A stretch of 64,000 nt of DNA. Origin: Rutpela maculata. Lineage: Eukaryota > Arthropoda > Insecta > Coleoptera > Cerambycidae. The stretch spans positions 177,549,984 to 177,613,983 of the forward strand of contig OW386285.2 of assembly GCA_936432065.2 (NCBI GenBank). Reading direction: 5' to 3'. This document shows positions 23,996 through 32,816 of this stretch, piece by piece. Both the position numbers and the translations under genes were made by a program. Under the pieces are notes generated by a model. The model did no database searches, was not told where the DNA came from, and was given only the letters and a program-made list of their open reading frames with translations. The stretch's first letter is position 1, and the number at the start of each line of letters is the position of its first letter.

Positions 23996-24240
23996 CGCCA
24001 CCCTTGATTTAAAAATAAACATTGTTGCATAAAAACAGAAAAAGTCATCGCAAAACAATAAAATGTATCTATAGAAAAGCGAATAAAAACGAAAAAATCA
24101 CGGTTTAAAGCCTCAGTTTACTTAACTGTAATAATTTGATTTATTTATAACAATCTGCATTTTTAATAAGATTAGACATATTACCATACTCTTATGTGAC
24201 CATTTTTAATCCATCCATTTGATCATTTTTTTAAATAAAT

Positions 24241-24640
24241 TTGGACCACATAATCATATTCAGCGAACTAAAAAACATAAGTATATGGATTTTCGTGAAT
24301 TTATTTGTCACATTAGAAGATTTATTAATTTTTCAGTATATGAGGGTGGTATTGACGTTTCGACCCTTAATATGTTCGTCTTCTCTATGTTTTGATCTTA
24401 TAATCATATTCAGCGACCCCAAAAACATAAGTATATGTATTTTCGTGATTTTATTCGTAAAATTAGAAGACATTAATTTTTCAGTATTTAACGGTGATTT
24501 TAGCCCTTAATATTTTCGTCTCATAAGTTTTGACCTCACAGTCATATTCAACGACCTCAAAAACATAAGTATATGGATTCTCGTTAATTTATTCGTAAAA
24601 TTAGAAGAGTTATTGATTTTTCAGTTTTTAGGGATGGTTT
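24241..24640 (+). repeat. Tandem repeat, ~150-bp unit, three copies
   Basis: Units begin near 24245, 24400 and 24535, each with ATCATATTCAGCGA(C/A), AAAAACATAAGTATATG, TTTTCGTGA and ATTAGAAGA. No coding sequence. Confidence 0.65.
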
Positions 24641-24774
24641 AAAAATTAAAAGTAGGTAATGCGACAATATAGATTTTGATGTATGTATGATGTATTTTAT
24701 AAAGCATATTACAAAAAACAATTAAGGAAGCTCCTTTCATCGTTTTTACCATTTTTACTGCTTCACTTACTGTA

Positions 24775-24910
24775 CTATTTATTCCCCTTATGAGCATAAG
24801 CTCGTTTCTAGTAGGATTTGGGCTTAACGGTACTCTATTCTCAAATTCAGAACAGATACACTTAGTGGAGCCAATGAAGGAATGCATATAAACTGTATTG
24901 TATATTGAAG
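24775..24910 (-). other. Isolated copy of the exon-like unit
   Basis: A fourth substantial copy of the 16.7-17.5 kb unit, 7.3 kb away and in the same orientation, with GSTKCICSEFENR and PNPTRNELMLIRG. Its end differs: the frame continues past the usual splice site into STVSEAVKM, so it may be a terminal exon or a breakpoint. Confidence 0.45.
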
Positions 24911-25313
24911 AGCTTCGATACCTCTCTACCAGGCATACTTCCCGTACATAAAGCGGACATTCAGAGGACGTCCATTCCGTACAATTTCAAAGTAAATCCG
25001 ATGACAGACGTCCGGTGGTCGTCCAATTTATGTCCATAGACGTCTGTACCCAGCAAACATAAATATATAACATATACGTAAATGCTACGTAAACAGAAAT
25101 AACGTGCTATGTAAAATGTGACACATATGCATACTCTGCGAAATGTCGGCAACATGTGCATATGATTTTTACATAGTAAAGCACTGTGACCTCACGGTAC
25201 GGAATATATGTATGTAATTGATATGTATATTTTTTATCTCTTTAAGACGTAACGTATATGTATATTCAACCACTTAATAATGACCTCATCCTATGTAAAG
25301 CACACGTAACTAA

Positions 25314-25430
<117 letters not shown>

Positions 25431-25549
25431 TTTTTATCTCTTTATGATGTAGCATGTATTTATTTTATCCACCTACCGTACCTATGTTCAAAATAGAATA
25501 TCCCAGCACTTTTTAAATATTGATACTACACAATTGAATTTTTGAAGTT

Positions 25550-25725
25550 CAGTGGCGTAACTAGACGTCATGGGGCCCCAGGGCAAAAAATGGTTGGGGG
25601 ACCTCTGTTCACTTTTACTTAAAAAATAAAATGATACCCGGCCTCACCCAGGCGCCGGCTGGGGCCTTTAGTCTCCCGGGCCCCGGGGCACTGCCTCGGT
25701 TTGCCATGCCATAGTTACGCCTCTG
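25550..25725. mobile_element. 176-bp hAT-type MITE
   Basis: Termini CAGTGGCGTAACTA and TAGTTACGCCTCTG are inverted repeats with the CAGNGGCG start typical of hAT elements. It is flanked by 8-bp direct repeats TTGAAGTT and TTGAAGAT that differ at one base. GC-rich interior with no coding capacity. Confidence 0.75.
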
Positions 25726-25733
25726 TTGAAGAT

Positions 25734-26075
25734 AGATATATGAATATAAGTTCCTTATAAATTATGCAGAAAAAAATATACTTCTTTAGAAAATTACCGA
25801 AGTTGACACCAAGTTTTATTTTTAAGTGGGATACCTTCCCAGCAAACACAATTTCGTCGGCCCATAACTGAACGGACGATTTTTGCCGACTTCAAGTTAG
25901 ATTGGTCCAACATAGATATGCAACGTCATCCCCTGAATCGTTTTGAAACAGCGGCCAACTTACACGGTGAAACGGCGGTGAGACGTTGGTACTGCGTGCA
26001 ATATTTTTAAGCAACCCAATGTAGTGCCACCCATATTACAAGAATGTAGGGAATACATTGTATCATCATATAATA
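25734..26075. other. No gene; Polinton left flank
   Basis: Includes CCCAGCAAACACAATTTCG at 25838, a sequence type seen at ends of insect MITEs (a similar CCCAGCAAACATAA occurs at 25048). No coding sequence supported. Confidence 0.4.
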
Positions 26076-26081
26076 GACTGG
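26076..26081. other. Polinton target-site duplication, left
   Basis: GACTGG directly before the left tip; identical to the 6 bp after the right tip. Confidence 0.92.
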
Positions 26082-26520
26082 AGTAGGTAAAGAATGAGAA
26101 ACGGCATGTACCCCCCTCCATGCCTCCCTGTGTACCCCCCACTCCTCACCCCACCCTAAACGGGATTGGTCGATGGGAGGGGATAAGCCACGCCCACCTT
26201 AACAGGATTGGTCAATGGGAGGGGATAAGCCACGCCCACCTTAACGGGATTGGTCGATGGGAGGGGATAAGCCGCGCCCACCTTAACAGGATTGGTCAAT
26301 GGGAGGGGATAAGCCACGCCCACCTTAACAGGATTGGTCAATGGGAGGGGATAAGCCGCGCCCACTTTAACGGGGTTGACCGATGGGAGGGGATAAGCTA
26401 CGCCCTCCTTAACGGGATTGGTCGATGGGAGGGGATAAGCTACGCCCCCTTAACGAGATTTGCCAATGGGAGGGGATAAGCTGAACCCACCCTAACGGGA
26501 TTGGTCAATGGGAGGGAGGG
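26082..26520 (+). repeat. Polinton left terminal inverted repeat
   Basis: A unique ~70-bp tip (AGTAGGTAAAGAATGAG then CATGTACCCCCCTCC) is followed by nine ~40-bp units. Each contains ATTGGTC(G/A)ATGGGAGG, GGATAAGC and usually CACGCCCACC. The innermost unit ends GGGAGGGAGG. Confidence 0.93.
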
Positions 26521-26659
26521 AGGTGAACTCAACATACTTCTAAATGGGGTGGGAGGCGTGTGAAGCGGTGGTGGTATTATAGACCTCTGTTACAGGCATA
26601 CATCTTAAAACATATTTAGAGAGTTCAAATACAAAGCACCTCCCCAACCAAATTAACTT

Positions 26660-26673
26660 TTATTATATAAATA
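26660..26673 (+). promoter_or_regulatory. TATA box before the first Polinton gene
   Basis: TATTATATAAATA about 85 bp upstream of the ATG at 26754 and 145 bp inside the left inverted repeat. Confidence 0.4.
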
Positions 26674-26753
26674 CATTTAACACCATTAAGGTTTCCATTA
26701 TTGTTCATGTATTAACAGTATTTCAAGAAACAATTAAATTTTAACTATTCAAG

Positions 26754-27404
26754 ATGGTCGAAAACTGTAGTGTCTTGCCTGAACTGAAATTTGACTTACT
26801 TAATAATTTACCTTCAGCACCTCAGAATAAAAATGATTTAGTAATACTTGGTGAAAGAAGGCATAAACTAAATAAATCGAGAAGCAAATATGTGTCAACG
26901 GGATTATCCAGTGACTTCTGTTATAACCCATGTGTAAAGCTAAGTGGAAATAAAAATGATGCAATAATTTTTACTGAAAAAGAGTGGACTCATTTTCTTA
27001 CATTTCGAGGAATTGTTAATAATTTCATATACTCCAACGATAAAACCCAACCAATAGACGCTGGTGATTTCTCTATTCAATTTGAGCAATTCCCCAATTC
27101 CAAAGTTATAAAAATTGTAAAGAACAATTCATACGTTTACTTGGGTTATGAATCAATCTGCAAGTTGTGGGAAGTATTACCACTTGTCAAGTATAGCATT
27201 GATATGTTAAAAAGACAGCAGTTTATAAATTATTTCAAGAACGTGCAGAGAGAACTACAACGTCAAGGAGGAAATGTATTTGAAAATGCTGTAAACCTTA
27301 TTCAACAGAGCATGAATTGTAATAATGAGAATGTTTTCCTGCTCATGGAGTTAATTTACATTTATCCAGAAGTATTCGAAGTGGAATGTTTTGGTAGGGT
27401 GTAA
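26754..27404 (+). CDS. Polinton protein of unknown function, possibly ssDNA-binding
   Basis: 216 aa, first plus-strand gene inside the left inverted repeat. The middle (about residues 62-145: KLSGNKNDAIIFTEKEW, later SYVYLGYESICKLWEVLP) alternates short beta-strand-like segments and a helix, reminding me of PC4/ssDNA-binding folds; this is only a pattern impression. The C-terminal third is predicted helical. It converges on the integrase gene, with shared polyadenylation signals between them. It has no nonsense codon, so it is probably a real gene, but I do not recognise a named family. Confidence 0.7.
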   Translation: MVENCSVLPELKFDLLNNLPSAPQNKNDLVILGERRHKLNKSRSKYVSTGLSSDFCYNPCVKLSGNKNDAIIFTEKEWTHFLTFRGIVNNFIYSNDKTQPIDAGDFSIQFEQFPNSKVIKIVKNNSYVYLGYESICKLWEVLPLVKYSIDMLKRQQFINYFKNVQRELQRQGGNVFENAVNLIQQSMNCNNENVFLLMELIYIYPEVFEVECFGRV

Positions 27405-27588
27405 TGGTGAAGAAAATAACATTTAATTTAGCGTTACTAGGAAATTTTTAGCCATTGATCGAATATCACATATTGTAAGTCCTATTTTAGAAGTAATGTA
27501 TATAGTGATAGATTTTGTAAATTAATGTAAGCGTAACTCATTTACTTGTTATTATATACAATTTTATAAAATATGTGAAAAAGATATA

Positions 27589-27623
27589 AATAAAAACACT
27601 TATTACTTAAAATTTGTTTTATT
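27589..27623. terminator. Back-to-back polyadenylation signals
   Basis: AATAAA on the plus strand at 27589-27594 and on the minus strand at 27618-27623 serve the converging genes on either side. Confidence 0.55.
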
Positions 27624-27651
27624 AAAATAAAAAGACATGTACAGATTATAT

Positions 27652-28584
27652 TTATACAATTTGATTTTTCAAAATCCATGAATTATGTTGACTGTTTAAC
27701 CCAAGCCATTTTATGTAGAGGTTATCCCCCTTTTTTCTGATAATCCTCTCCACAAGATATATGTCAGGATACTTTACTTTCTGTAGTTCATGCTCGTAAA
27801 AACCTCCTTGAATTTGATCCCCTTCCTGATCGTCCAAGAGATATGTTCTAGGATTACTTCTATGAATCTTTCTGATTTGGAAAATTTCATTTGACCAATT
27901 AGGAGTATAACCTTTTGAAAATGCTTCTCTATATTTACTAATTCTTACATAATCGTTAACTTTAAATTTTTGTTTTCTTGGATCAACTGTTTTCAGATGG
28001 CTATAGGCAGTTCGCAACAATCGTTTCTCATCTCTCTTTTTAACATTTATTGGTTTCATTCCAATAGTTCTGTGTTTTGTGTTATTGTATTCTGTAACGA
28101 TATCTGATAAGATATCTAACCATTTGTAATTTCCTTGTAGGCTGAACTGCCTCCACATTTTATTTTTTAAAGTTCTATTCACTCTTTCTACAACACTCGC
28201 TTTAAGGTGTGTGTAAGAGCTATAGTGGTTAATTTTCCACCTATCGGTTAATTCCTTAAATTTCTTATTGTAAAATTCTTTACCCATATCTGTCTGTAAA
28301 TTTTTGGGTCGTACATTCATCTGCGACAAGATCTTGTCCATCGCTCGTACAACTTCATTTCCACTTTTATTTTTCAGAAGTTCGCACCAAACAAATTTTG
28401 AAAATACGTTAATAACCACTAAAATATACTTATAACCTTTATTTATTTTAGCATATTTGATCATTTCAACAAGATCTGCTTGAACAAGATCATTAAGACC
28501 CTTAACAATTACTCGTCTTCTTTTAAAGTACTTTCTGGCAGGCTTATGAATTTCATTGACTATTTCCTGTTTAATGTTAGTCAT
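27652..28584 (-). CDS. INT: Polinton integrase with chromodomain
   Basis: Retroviral-type DDE integrase that would insert the element, giving the 6-bp duplications seen at its ends. The catalytic triad is visible: D37 (QADLVEM), D99 (LQTDMGKEF) and E133 (SVVERVNRTLK), with a D-D(33)E spacing. After an SH3-like DNA-binding stretch (residues ~195-265) the C-terminus (~272-310) is a chromodomain, seen in YLVERIIRKKGDNLYIKWLG and the following aromatic NSWI, expected to steer integration to marked chromatin. 310 aa; the N-terminal HHCC zinc finger is short or absent. Its start overlaps the preceding gene by 8 nt. Intact frame. Confidence 0.93.
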   Translation of the reverse strand: MTNIKQEIVNEIHKPARKYFKRRRVIVKGLNDLVQADLVEMIKYAKINKGYKYILVVINVFSKFVWCELLKNKSGNEVVRAMDKILSQMNVRPKNLQTDMGKEFYNKKFKELTDRWKINHYSSYTHLKASVVERVNRTLKNKMWRQFSLQGNYKWLDILSDIVTEYNNTKHRTIGMKPINVKKRDEKRLLRTAYSHLKTVDPRKQKFKVNDYVRISKYREAFSKGYTPNWSNEIFQIRKIHRSNPRTYLLDDQEGDQIQGGFYEHELQKVKYPDIYLVERIIRKKGDNLYIKWLGLNSQHNSWILKNQIV

Positions 28585-29002
28585 CCTTGGTCAGCGGGCA
28601 CTGCAGAACAATTTGAACATATAGCGGATCTTTATTCTTTGCATAGAACATAAACCTATCTTCAAAATTTATGATTTCCCCCACAAGTTTTTCTGGTAAA
28701 ACTTGCGTGTTTAAGAAAACTGTGGTATCGACAGGTGAAACCTCTATATTTTCTACTCTACCAGATACAGGGATTTTGTATTCTGTTGTAGTATTTTCTA
28801 ATGTGTAGAAATTTATACTTTTAGATTTCTGTAAACGACCTCGTACACTTATAATACATTTGCTATGAAGTGAAGCGGGTTCGCAAATGTAAAAAGGTAA
28901 TGTTCTTGGGGGTGAGGTTAAGATGGGTGAAGGGGGAGTTGGTGCAGAATATGGAGTTATTCTCTCCCTCAACATGTGCCTTCCAAATTTATCAATTGGC
29001 AT
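28577..29002 (-). CDS. Small Polinton structural or accessory protein
   Basis: 141 aa, starting MPIDKFGRHMLRE, a start I associate with a conserved small protein of insect Polintons. A Pro-rich stretch (residues ~18-36) is followed by a beta-rich C-terminal half (VSGRVENIEVSPVD, VQIVLQCPL). It lies between integrase and the 374-aa protein on the minus strand, in a tight run of four genes with 8-nt overlap or under 60-nt gaps. Position and beta content fit a virion accessory such as a fibre or cement protein; that is inference. Confidence 0.7.
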   Translation of the reverse strand: MPIDKFGRHMLRERITPYSAPTPPSPILTSPPRTLPFYICEPASLHSKCIISVRGRLQKSKSINFYTLENTTTEYKIPVSGRVENIEVSPVDTTVFLNTQVLPEKLVGEIINFEDRFMFYAKNKDPLYVQIVLQCPLTKDD

Positions 29003-29059
29003 GGTTAACAGACCTAAAGTTTTACACTTAATGAGGCTCTAACTTTCCACACATACTAT

Positions 29060-30184
29060 TTATCGTATTATTTTAGCTTCCCTCAATTGTTCTATTATTG
29101 AAATTATTTCATTGTTATGTCCATTATTCCCTGCTAGTTGTGACGCTATCAGGAGTCTTAAACGATCTACAATTTCATTATAGTCATCAAAATGCTTATA
29201 TTCAATCTGCTTATTATTGAATTCCATCATTGTTAGATTTCCCCCTCTCTTGTTTTGACTCCTCGTTTTCATCGTTTGCGATGTTGGAAGTGAACTAGAT
29301 CTCGATCTTTGCACCGTAGCGGGTATTGATGATGCTGATTTATTTGAGGTAGTGGTTTTCTTATTGTTCCTTTCTTGAGTCAGCGAATATAAGTTCGTAA
29401 CTCTTGGTTTAATAATATCTATAAATTTAAATGAATTCGATGTAGATAGGCCTTTCTCAGGATCGTAACCTAGGTAATGAGCATTAGTCTTTCTAATTAT
29501 ATCAATGTACTGATCTATATCAGTCGGTCGATAACCCGCAGGATGCTTTTTAAACATTAATTCATATAATCCCGGTGTACCTGTGTATTTAAATTGACCG
29601 TTAATGATAAAGTCGGCTCCATCAAAGTCAATAGTTGCATCACCAATCGCATATTTTTTCGCAAATGGGTCGAAGTAAACACCGAAGGTATCGTCGTACT
29701 CATTTTTTACGTCCTCAAGTTTACCTTCTATATACGCTCGCGGTAAAGGTTTTTTAAATTGTTGTAAATACTTTTCATGCTCGGCCGCTGTAGATGTATC
29801 TGCTATCGTTGCTGGAAAAGTTTCATCAAAGAAACTTTCAGCGATTTCAGGTCTTACTTGGGTTGGATCATACTGAAATGTTTCATCTTCCAAGTGAACA
29901 GGTCCTGCGGTATTGTAATATTCAAGAGGAGTTTGACCAATTGATCGAGTGTTTAAACTTTCACGGTTAATTTCTCCTTTTAGCTCCTTTTTCAAATAAG
30001 GTTTTGGAAAAGCACTTTCCGTTTTAATTAGAGTTGACACCAAATCTTTAAGAGGTTGAGTAATTGGCTTGTAAGTTTTCTCTAACTGGGACTGTGATTT
30101 GTCAATATCTCTTTTCAAACTTTTATATTTTTGTTTCAACGCCTCTCTTGTTTTTAACAGTTGTACTGCTAATCGGTTATCCAT
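29060..30184 (-). CDS. Conserved Polinton protein (374 aa), unknown function
   Basis: N-terminal ~60 residues are a Lys/Gln/Leu-rich coiled coil. A conserved central block (~195-250) contains GTPGLYELMFKK and NAHYLGYDPEKG; the C-terminal third is Ser/Thr/Lys-rich before a short helical end. The central block recurs with Polinton ATPase and integrase genes in arthropods, so it is a core gene of the group. It may be a virion or packaging protein given its neighbour the ATPase, 33 nt upstream. A TATA-like TATATAAAG lies ~35 bp before its ATG on the minus strand, inside the end of the ATPase gene. Frame intact. Confidence 0.75.
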   Translation of the reverse strand: MDNRLAVQLLKTREALKQKYKSLKRDIDKSQSQLEKTYKPITQPLKDLVSTLIKTESAFPKPYLKKELKGEINRESLNTRSIGQTPLEYYNTAGPVHLEDETFQYDPTQVRPEIAESFFDETFPATIADTSTAAEHEKYLQQFKKPLPRAYIEGKLEDVKNEYDDTFGVYFDPFAKKYAIGDATIDFDGADFIINGQFKYTGTPGLYELMFKKHPAGYRPTDIDQYIDIIRKTNAHYLGYDPEKGLSTSNSFKFIDIIKPRVTNLYSLTQERNNKKTTTSNKSASSIPATVQRSRSSSLPTSQTMKTRSQNKRGGNLTMMEFNNKQIEYKHFDDYNEIVDRLRLLIASQLAGNNGHNNEIISIIEQLREAKIIR

Positions 30185-30215
30185 GATTACTGATTGATAT
30201 CGTTCAGTGTTTTAA

Positions 30216-30224
30216 CTTTATATA
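30216..30224 (-). promoter_or_regulatory. TATA box for the 374-aa gene
   Basis: TATATAAAG on the minus strand, 32-40 bp upstream of the ATG at 30184 and overlapping the last codons of the ATPase gene. Confidence 0.4.
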
Positions 30225-30907
30225 TGAATGAATTTATCGAATCCTTTTCGATACTTTCCAGAGTTAATAGCGCAATCTTTATCTATTACGACAAATCCAT
30301 ATTTATCTTTCCAACAAAATGCACAGAGCTCTCTAAAAACTTGAAAACACATATCCACATTTACATGATCATCATAAATATGTTTCAAATTGGTCATATC
30401 CTGAGGGAATATCACAATAAGGTTAGCATTATCTCTACACAATTGTTTTGGAATGGCACTGTATGTCTGACATAGATAAAAACAATCAGTGTTTTTATGA
30501 CGTCCAAAACAAAAATAACTTTTAATGATATTTTGATTACAAGAAGCTAAATCATCGAATATTATCACTGAATTCGGTTTTATTTCTTCTGGAGGTATTA
30601 CTGCATCACCATCGTTATATTCGAAATATCCAATTTCATTCACAGGTTCCATTAGCATTCTTAAGTACTCATATTTTGGTTGATATAGGGACTTAGAATA
30701 TAAATATATATTTTCAAAACGTAAACCATTGGGATGTTCTAACAAACTGAGCATTACATTTGTCTTTCCACATCCCGAGCTTCCAACCAAAAGTCCTCGT
30801 TTCGATTGTCCACCAAATAAAATACCATGCTTTTGAATCGTGCTGGTCATGGAAACGTGATCATGATCTGCTATTGGTAGAACCGTTTCTTGCTGATGAA
30901 TCTTCAT
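30218..30907 (-). CDS. ATP: Genome-packaging ATPase (FtsK/HerA type)
   Basis: 229 aa, the usual length for Polinton ATPases, which are homologous to A32-like packaging ATPases of large DNA viruses. Walker A is GSSGCGKT at residues 42-49, Walker B is VIIFDD at 114-119, and a conserved CQTYSAIPKQLCRDN segment follows as sensor/arginine region. It would drive DNA into a capsid. Divergent with the PLA2 gene, sharing a 146-bp promoter region. Frame intact. Confidence 0.92.
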   Translation of the reverse strand: MKIHQQETVLPIADHDHVSMTSTIQKHGILFGGQSKRGLLVGSSGCGKTNVMLSLLEHPNGLRFENIYLYSKSLYQPKYEYLRMLMEPVNEIGYFEYNDGDAVIPPEEIKPNSVIIFDDLASCNQNIIKSYFCFGRHKNTDCFYLCQTYSAIPKQLCRDNANLIVIFPQDMTNLKHIYDDHVNVDMCFQVFRELCAFCWKDKYGFVVIDKDCAINSGKYRKGFDKFIHI

Positions 30908-30996
30908 TTCAAGCTGCTACTAATTAATACTTGAGGTGGAATTTTATTACGATAAGAACTATAGCAAACTGACTGGACATCGCATCCTACCTACAT

Positions 30997-31008
30997 ATAT
31001 ATATAAGG
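30997..31008 (+). promoter_or_regulatory. TATA box for the PLA2 gene
   Basis: ATATATATATAAGG about 50 bp upstream of the ATG at 31054, in the gap between divergent ATPase and PLA2 genes. Confidence 0.45.
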
Positions 31009-31053
31009 GTGCCTAGCAAACATGTTTCATTTGTTTACATCATTTACATTATA

Positions 31054-31791
31054 ATGGTTCGAAGAAAGGGTTCTCCATCCAGTAAAGCTGAAAACGCCAA
31101 GAAGAGAGGATGTGGTCTGCTTAATAAAATAATTAATAAGCTCCCAGTAGAATTGCATTTACCTGGTTTTAATTATTGTGGGCCTGGAACTAAACTTTCA
31201 AAGCGATTACAAAGAGGTGATAAAGGAATTAATCCATTGGATGAGGCGTGCAAAGAACACGATATAGCGTATTCTAAATTTCAAGACGTGGAAGAAAGAA
31301 ATCAGGCTGACAGAGAATTAGCTGAAGTCGCACTTAAACGTGTAAAAGCAGCCGACTCAGGGTTTGGTGAAAAAGTTGCCGCGTTGGGAGTCGGTGGGAT
31401 AATGAAATTAAAAAGTAAGTTGGGAATGGGTCTTAAACGTGCAAGAAGTGACGCCTCAAAGAAGAAAGGTGGACAAATAAATGTAAAAGTTGGTGTAAAG
31501 AGAAAAACAAAATCAAAGAAGCGGAGGAGAAGAATTCTAGATACCCCAAAAATAGGTGGATTTCTACCACTTTTGTTGCCCCTTTTGGGGGCACTAGGAG
31601 CTATAGGAGGGGGTGCAGCCGGCATTGCAAAAGCAGTTAATGATGCTAAGTCAAATCGTGAACAGGTTGCTGAACAGAAGAGACATAATTTAGCAATGGA
31701 GCAAACCACAACAGGGAAAGGTTTACACTTGGGTCCTTATAAAAAAGGCTCTGGACTATATTTGAAAACTTATCCAAAAAACTCCCAATAA
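31054..31791 (+). CDS. Virion protein with parvovirus-type phospholipase A2 domain
   Basis: 245 aa from the ATG at 31054 (a longer in-frame GTG at 31009 is unlikely in a eukaryote). Residues ~35-85 carry the PLA2 signature: a calcium-loop YCGPGTKL and the catalytic pair EHD in ACKEHDIAYSKF. These domains breach endosomal membranes during entry in parvoviruses. A Lys/Arg-rich stretch follows (KRKTKSKKRRRR), then a Gly/Leu-rich hydrophobic segment (GGFLPLLLPLLGALGA) like small adenovirus-type core or membrane-lytic proteins. Cationic ends suggest DNA contact inside the particle. It lies just before the protease, which may process it. Role is inferred from domains. Confidence 0.85.
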   Translation: MVRRKGSPSSKAENAKKRGCGLLNKIINKLPVELHLPGFNYCGPGTKLSKRLQRGDKGINPLDEACKEHDIAYSKFQDVEERNQADRELAEVALKRVKAADSGFGEKVAALGVGGIMKLKSKLGMGLKRARSDASKKKGGQINVKVGVKRKTKSKKRRRRILDTPKIGGFLPLLLPLLGALGAIGGGAAGIAKAVNDAKSNREQVAEQKRHNLAMEQTTTGKGLHLGPYKKGSGLYLKTYPKNSQ

Positions 31792-31826
31792 AGCTGCCTC
31801 ACCGACCACTTACTAATTTAGATCTA

Positions 31827-32162
31827 ATGAAATATTCGAAAATGCTTAAAATTCCTCATTTTCGCGACATATTTATGAGAGATACGCTTCCCAAAAAAGT
31901 AAAGAAGAATGAAACTGGTATAATAAATCTAGATACGGATGATGGAGAGGGGACTCACTGGGTAGCGTACGCCAAGAAAAACAAAGAAATAATTTATTTT
32001 GACAGTTATGGAAATTTAAGACCTCCAGAAGAATTAATAAAATATTTTTTAAGTGATGGCAGCTTGAATACAATCAGATATAATTATGACTCCGTGCAAA
32101 ATTATAATTCATATATCTGTGGACATTTATGTTTATTTTTTTTGTATAATCAATACAAATAG
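31827..32162 (+). CDS. PRO: Adenain-like cysteine protease
   Basis: 111 aa, short for the family. It has all catalytic residues expected in Ulp1/adenain proteases: H44 (GTHWVAY), D59 (YFDSYG), Q91 (VQNYNSY) and nucleophile C98 (ICGHLC). In Polintons and adenoviruses it matures capsid proteins. It starts 35 nt after the PLA2 gene on the same strand, probably co-transcribed. Intact frame. Confidence 0.9.
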   Translation: MKYSKMLKIPHFRDIFMRDTLPKKVKKNETGIINLDTDDGEGTHWVAYAKKNKEIIYFDSYGNLRPPEELIKYFLSDGSLNTIRYNYDSVQNYNSYICGHLCLFFLYNQYK

Positions 32163-32332
32163 CAGATTGATTGTTGGTGGGAGGTGAACTTCACCTGATC
32201 TCATCATAAATCATTAATTCATAGGAGAAAAAGAGTAGAATAGCCACCTACCATGCATTTCTCAGTGACTGGTGAGCGGTGAGGATCCCTAAATTAATTG
32301 TGATATAGCATATTTACAATTCTTTTGCCATC

Positions 32333-32779
32333 ATGCAGAAATTGGCATCCAGATTTTACAATAAAAATAATTGCATGATAGATTTTTCGATTGTATCAAA
32401 TAATCCAGTAATATATAAGCCTTTCGATGAACGTTTATTATCATTTGAAAAATGGAATGGTACTGTGGAACCATCAGAACTTGCTCTAGCAGGATTTTAT
32501 TACAGTGGCTACCATGATATAGTCAGCTGTTTTTGTTGTGGAGTCGAGATATATAGATGGGAGGCGTGTGACATACCTATAAATGAACACTTGAAATATT
32601 CAGCAAATTGTTCTTATGCAAAATTAATGAGAAGCCTATTGCGGCGAAATATAGAGGAGCACACATGTATGACAAAAAATCATATGGTTGGTTCTAGAAG
32701 AGGTTTCATATGGCTTGTGACCATAAGCTTGCATGTAATAAGTATCTATATGTTTATGATACGTAACATATGTTTATAA
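32333..32779 (+). CDS. BIR-domain (IAP-like) protein
   Basis: 148 aa. Residues ~31-95 form a baculoviral IAP repeat: ERLLSFEKW, LALAGFYYSG, then zinc ligands C66, C69, H86, C93 with the exact CX2CX16HX6C spacing, W76 and D80. BIR domains bind caspases or IAP antagonists and block apoptosis; baculoviruses and other insect viruses use them to keep cells alive. There is no RING finger; the tail is short and hydrophobic (VTISLHVISIYMFMI), perhaps a membrane segment or a read-through into non-coding DNA. It sits in the Polinton between the protease and a zinc-ribbon ORF, so it is element cargo. Direct anti-apoptotic action is inference. Confidence 0.87.
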   Translation: MQKLASRFYNKNNCMIDFSIVSNNPVIYKPFDERLLSFEKWNGTVEPSELALAGFYYSGYHDIVSCFCCGVEIYRWEACDIPINEHLKYSANCSYAKLMRSLLRRNIEEHTCMTKNHMVGSRRGFIWLVTISLHVISIYMFMIRNICL

Positions 32780-32816
32780 AAACAATATATACGTCTGTAC
32801 TAATATATTGGATATT

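Noticed and set aside
26120..26479. Open frames across the Polinton inverted repeats (both strands, both ends)
   Set aside because: They encode the 40-bp unit as a repeated peptide; the frame exists because the unit lacks stops, and the two ends mirror each other.
26150..26520. Regular ~40-bp repeats resembling a CRISPR array
   Set aside because: There are no unique spacers; whole units are repeated and they form the terminal inverted repeat of an eukaryotic element.
30194..30475. Plus-strand frame over the ATPase 3' end
   Set aside because: Antisense shadow of the ATPase gene, which has all its motifs on the minus strand.
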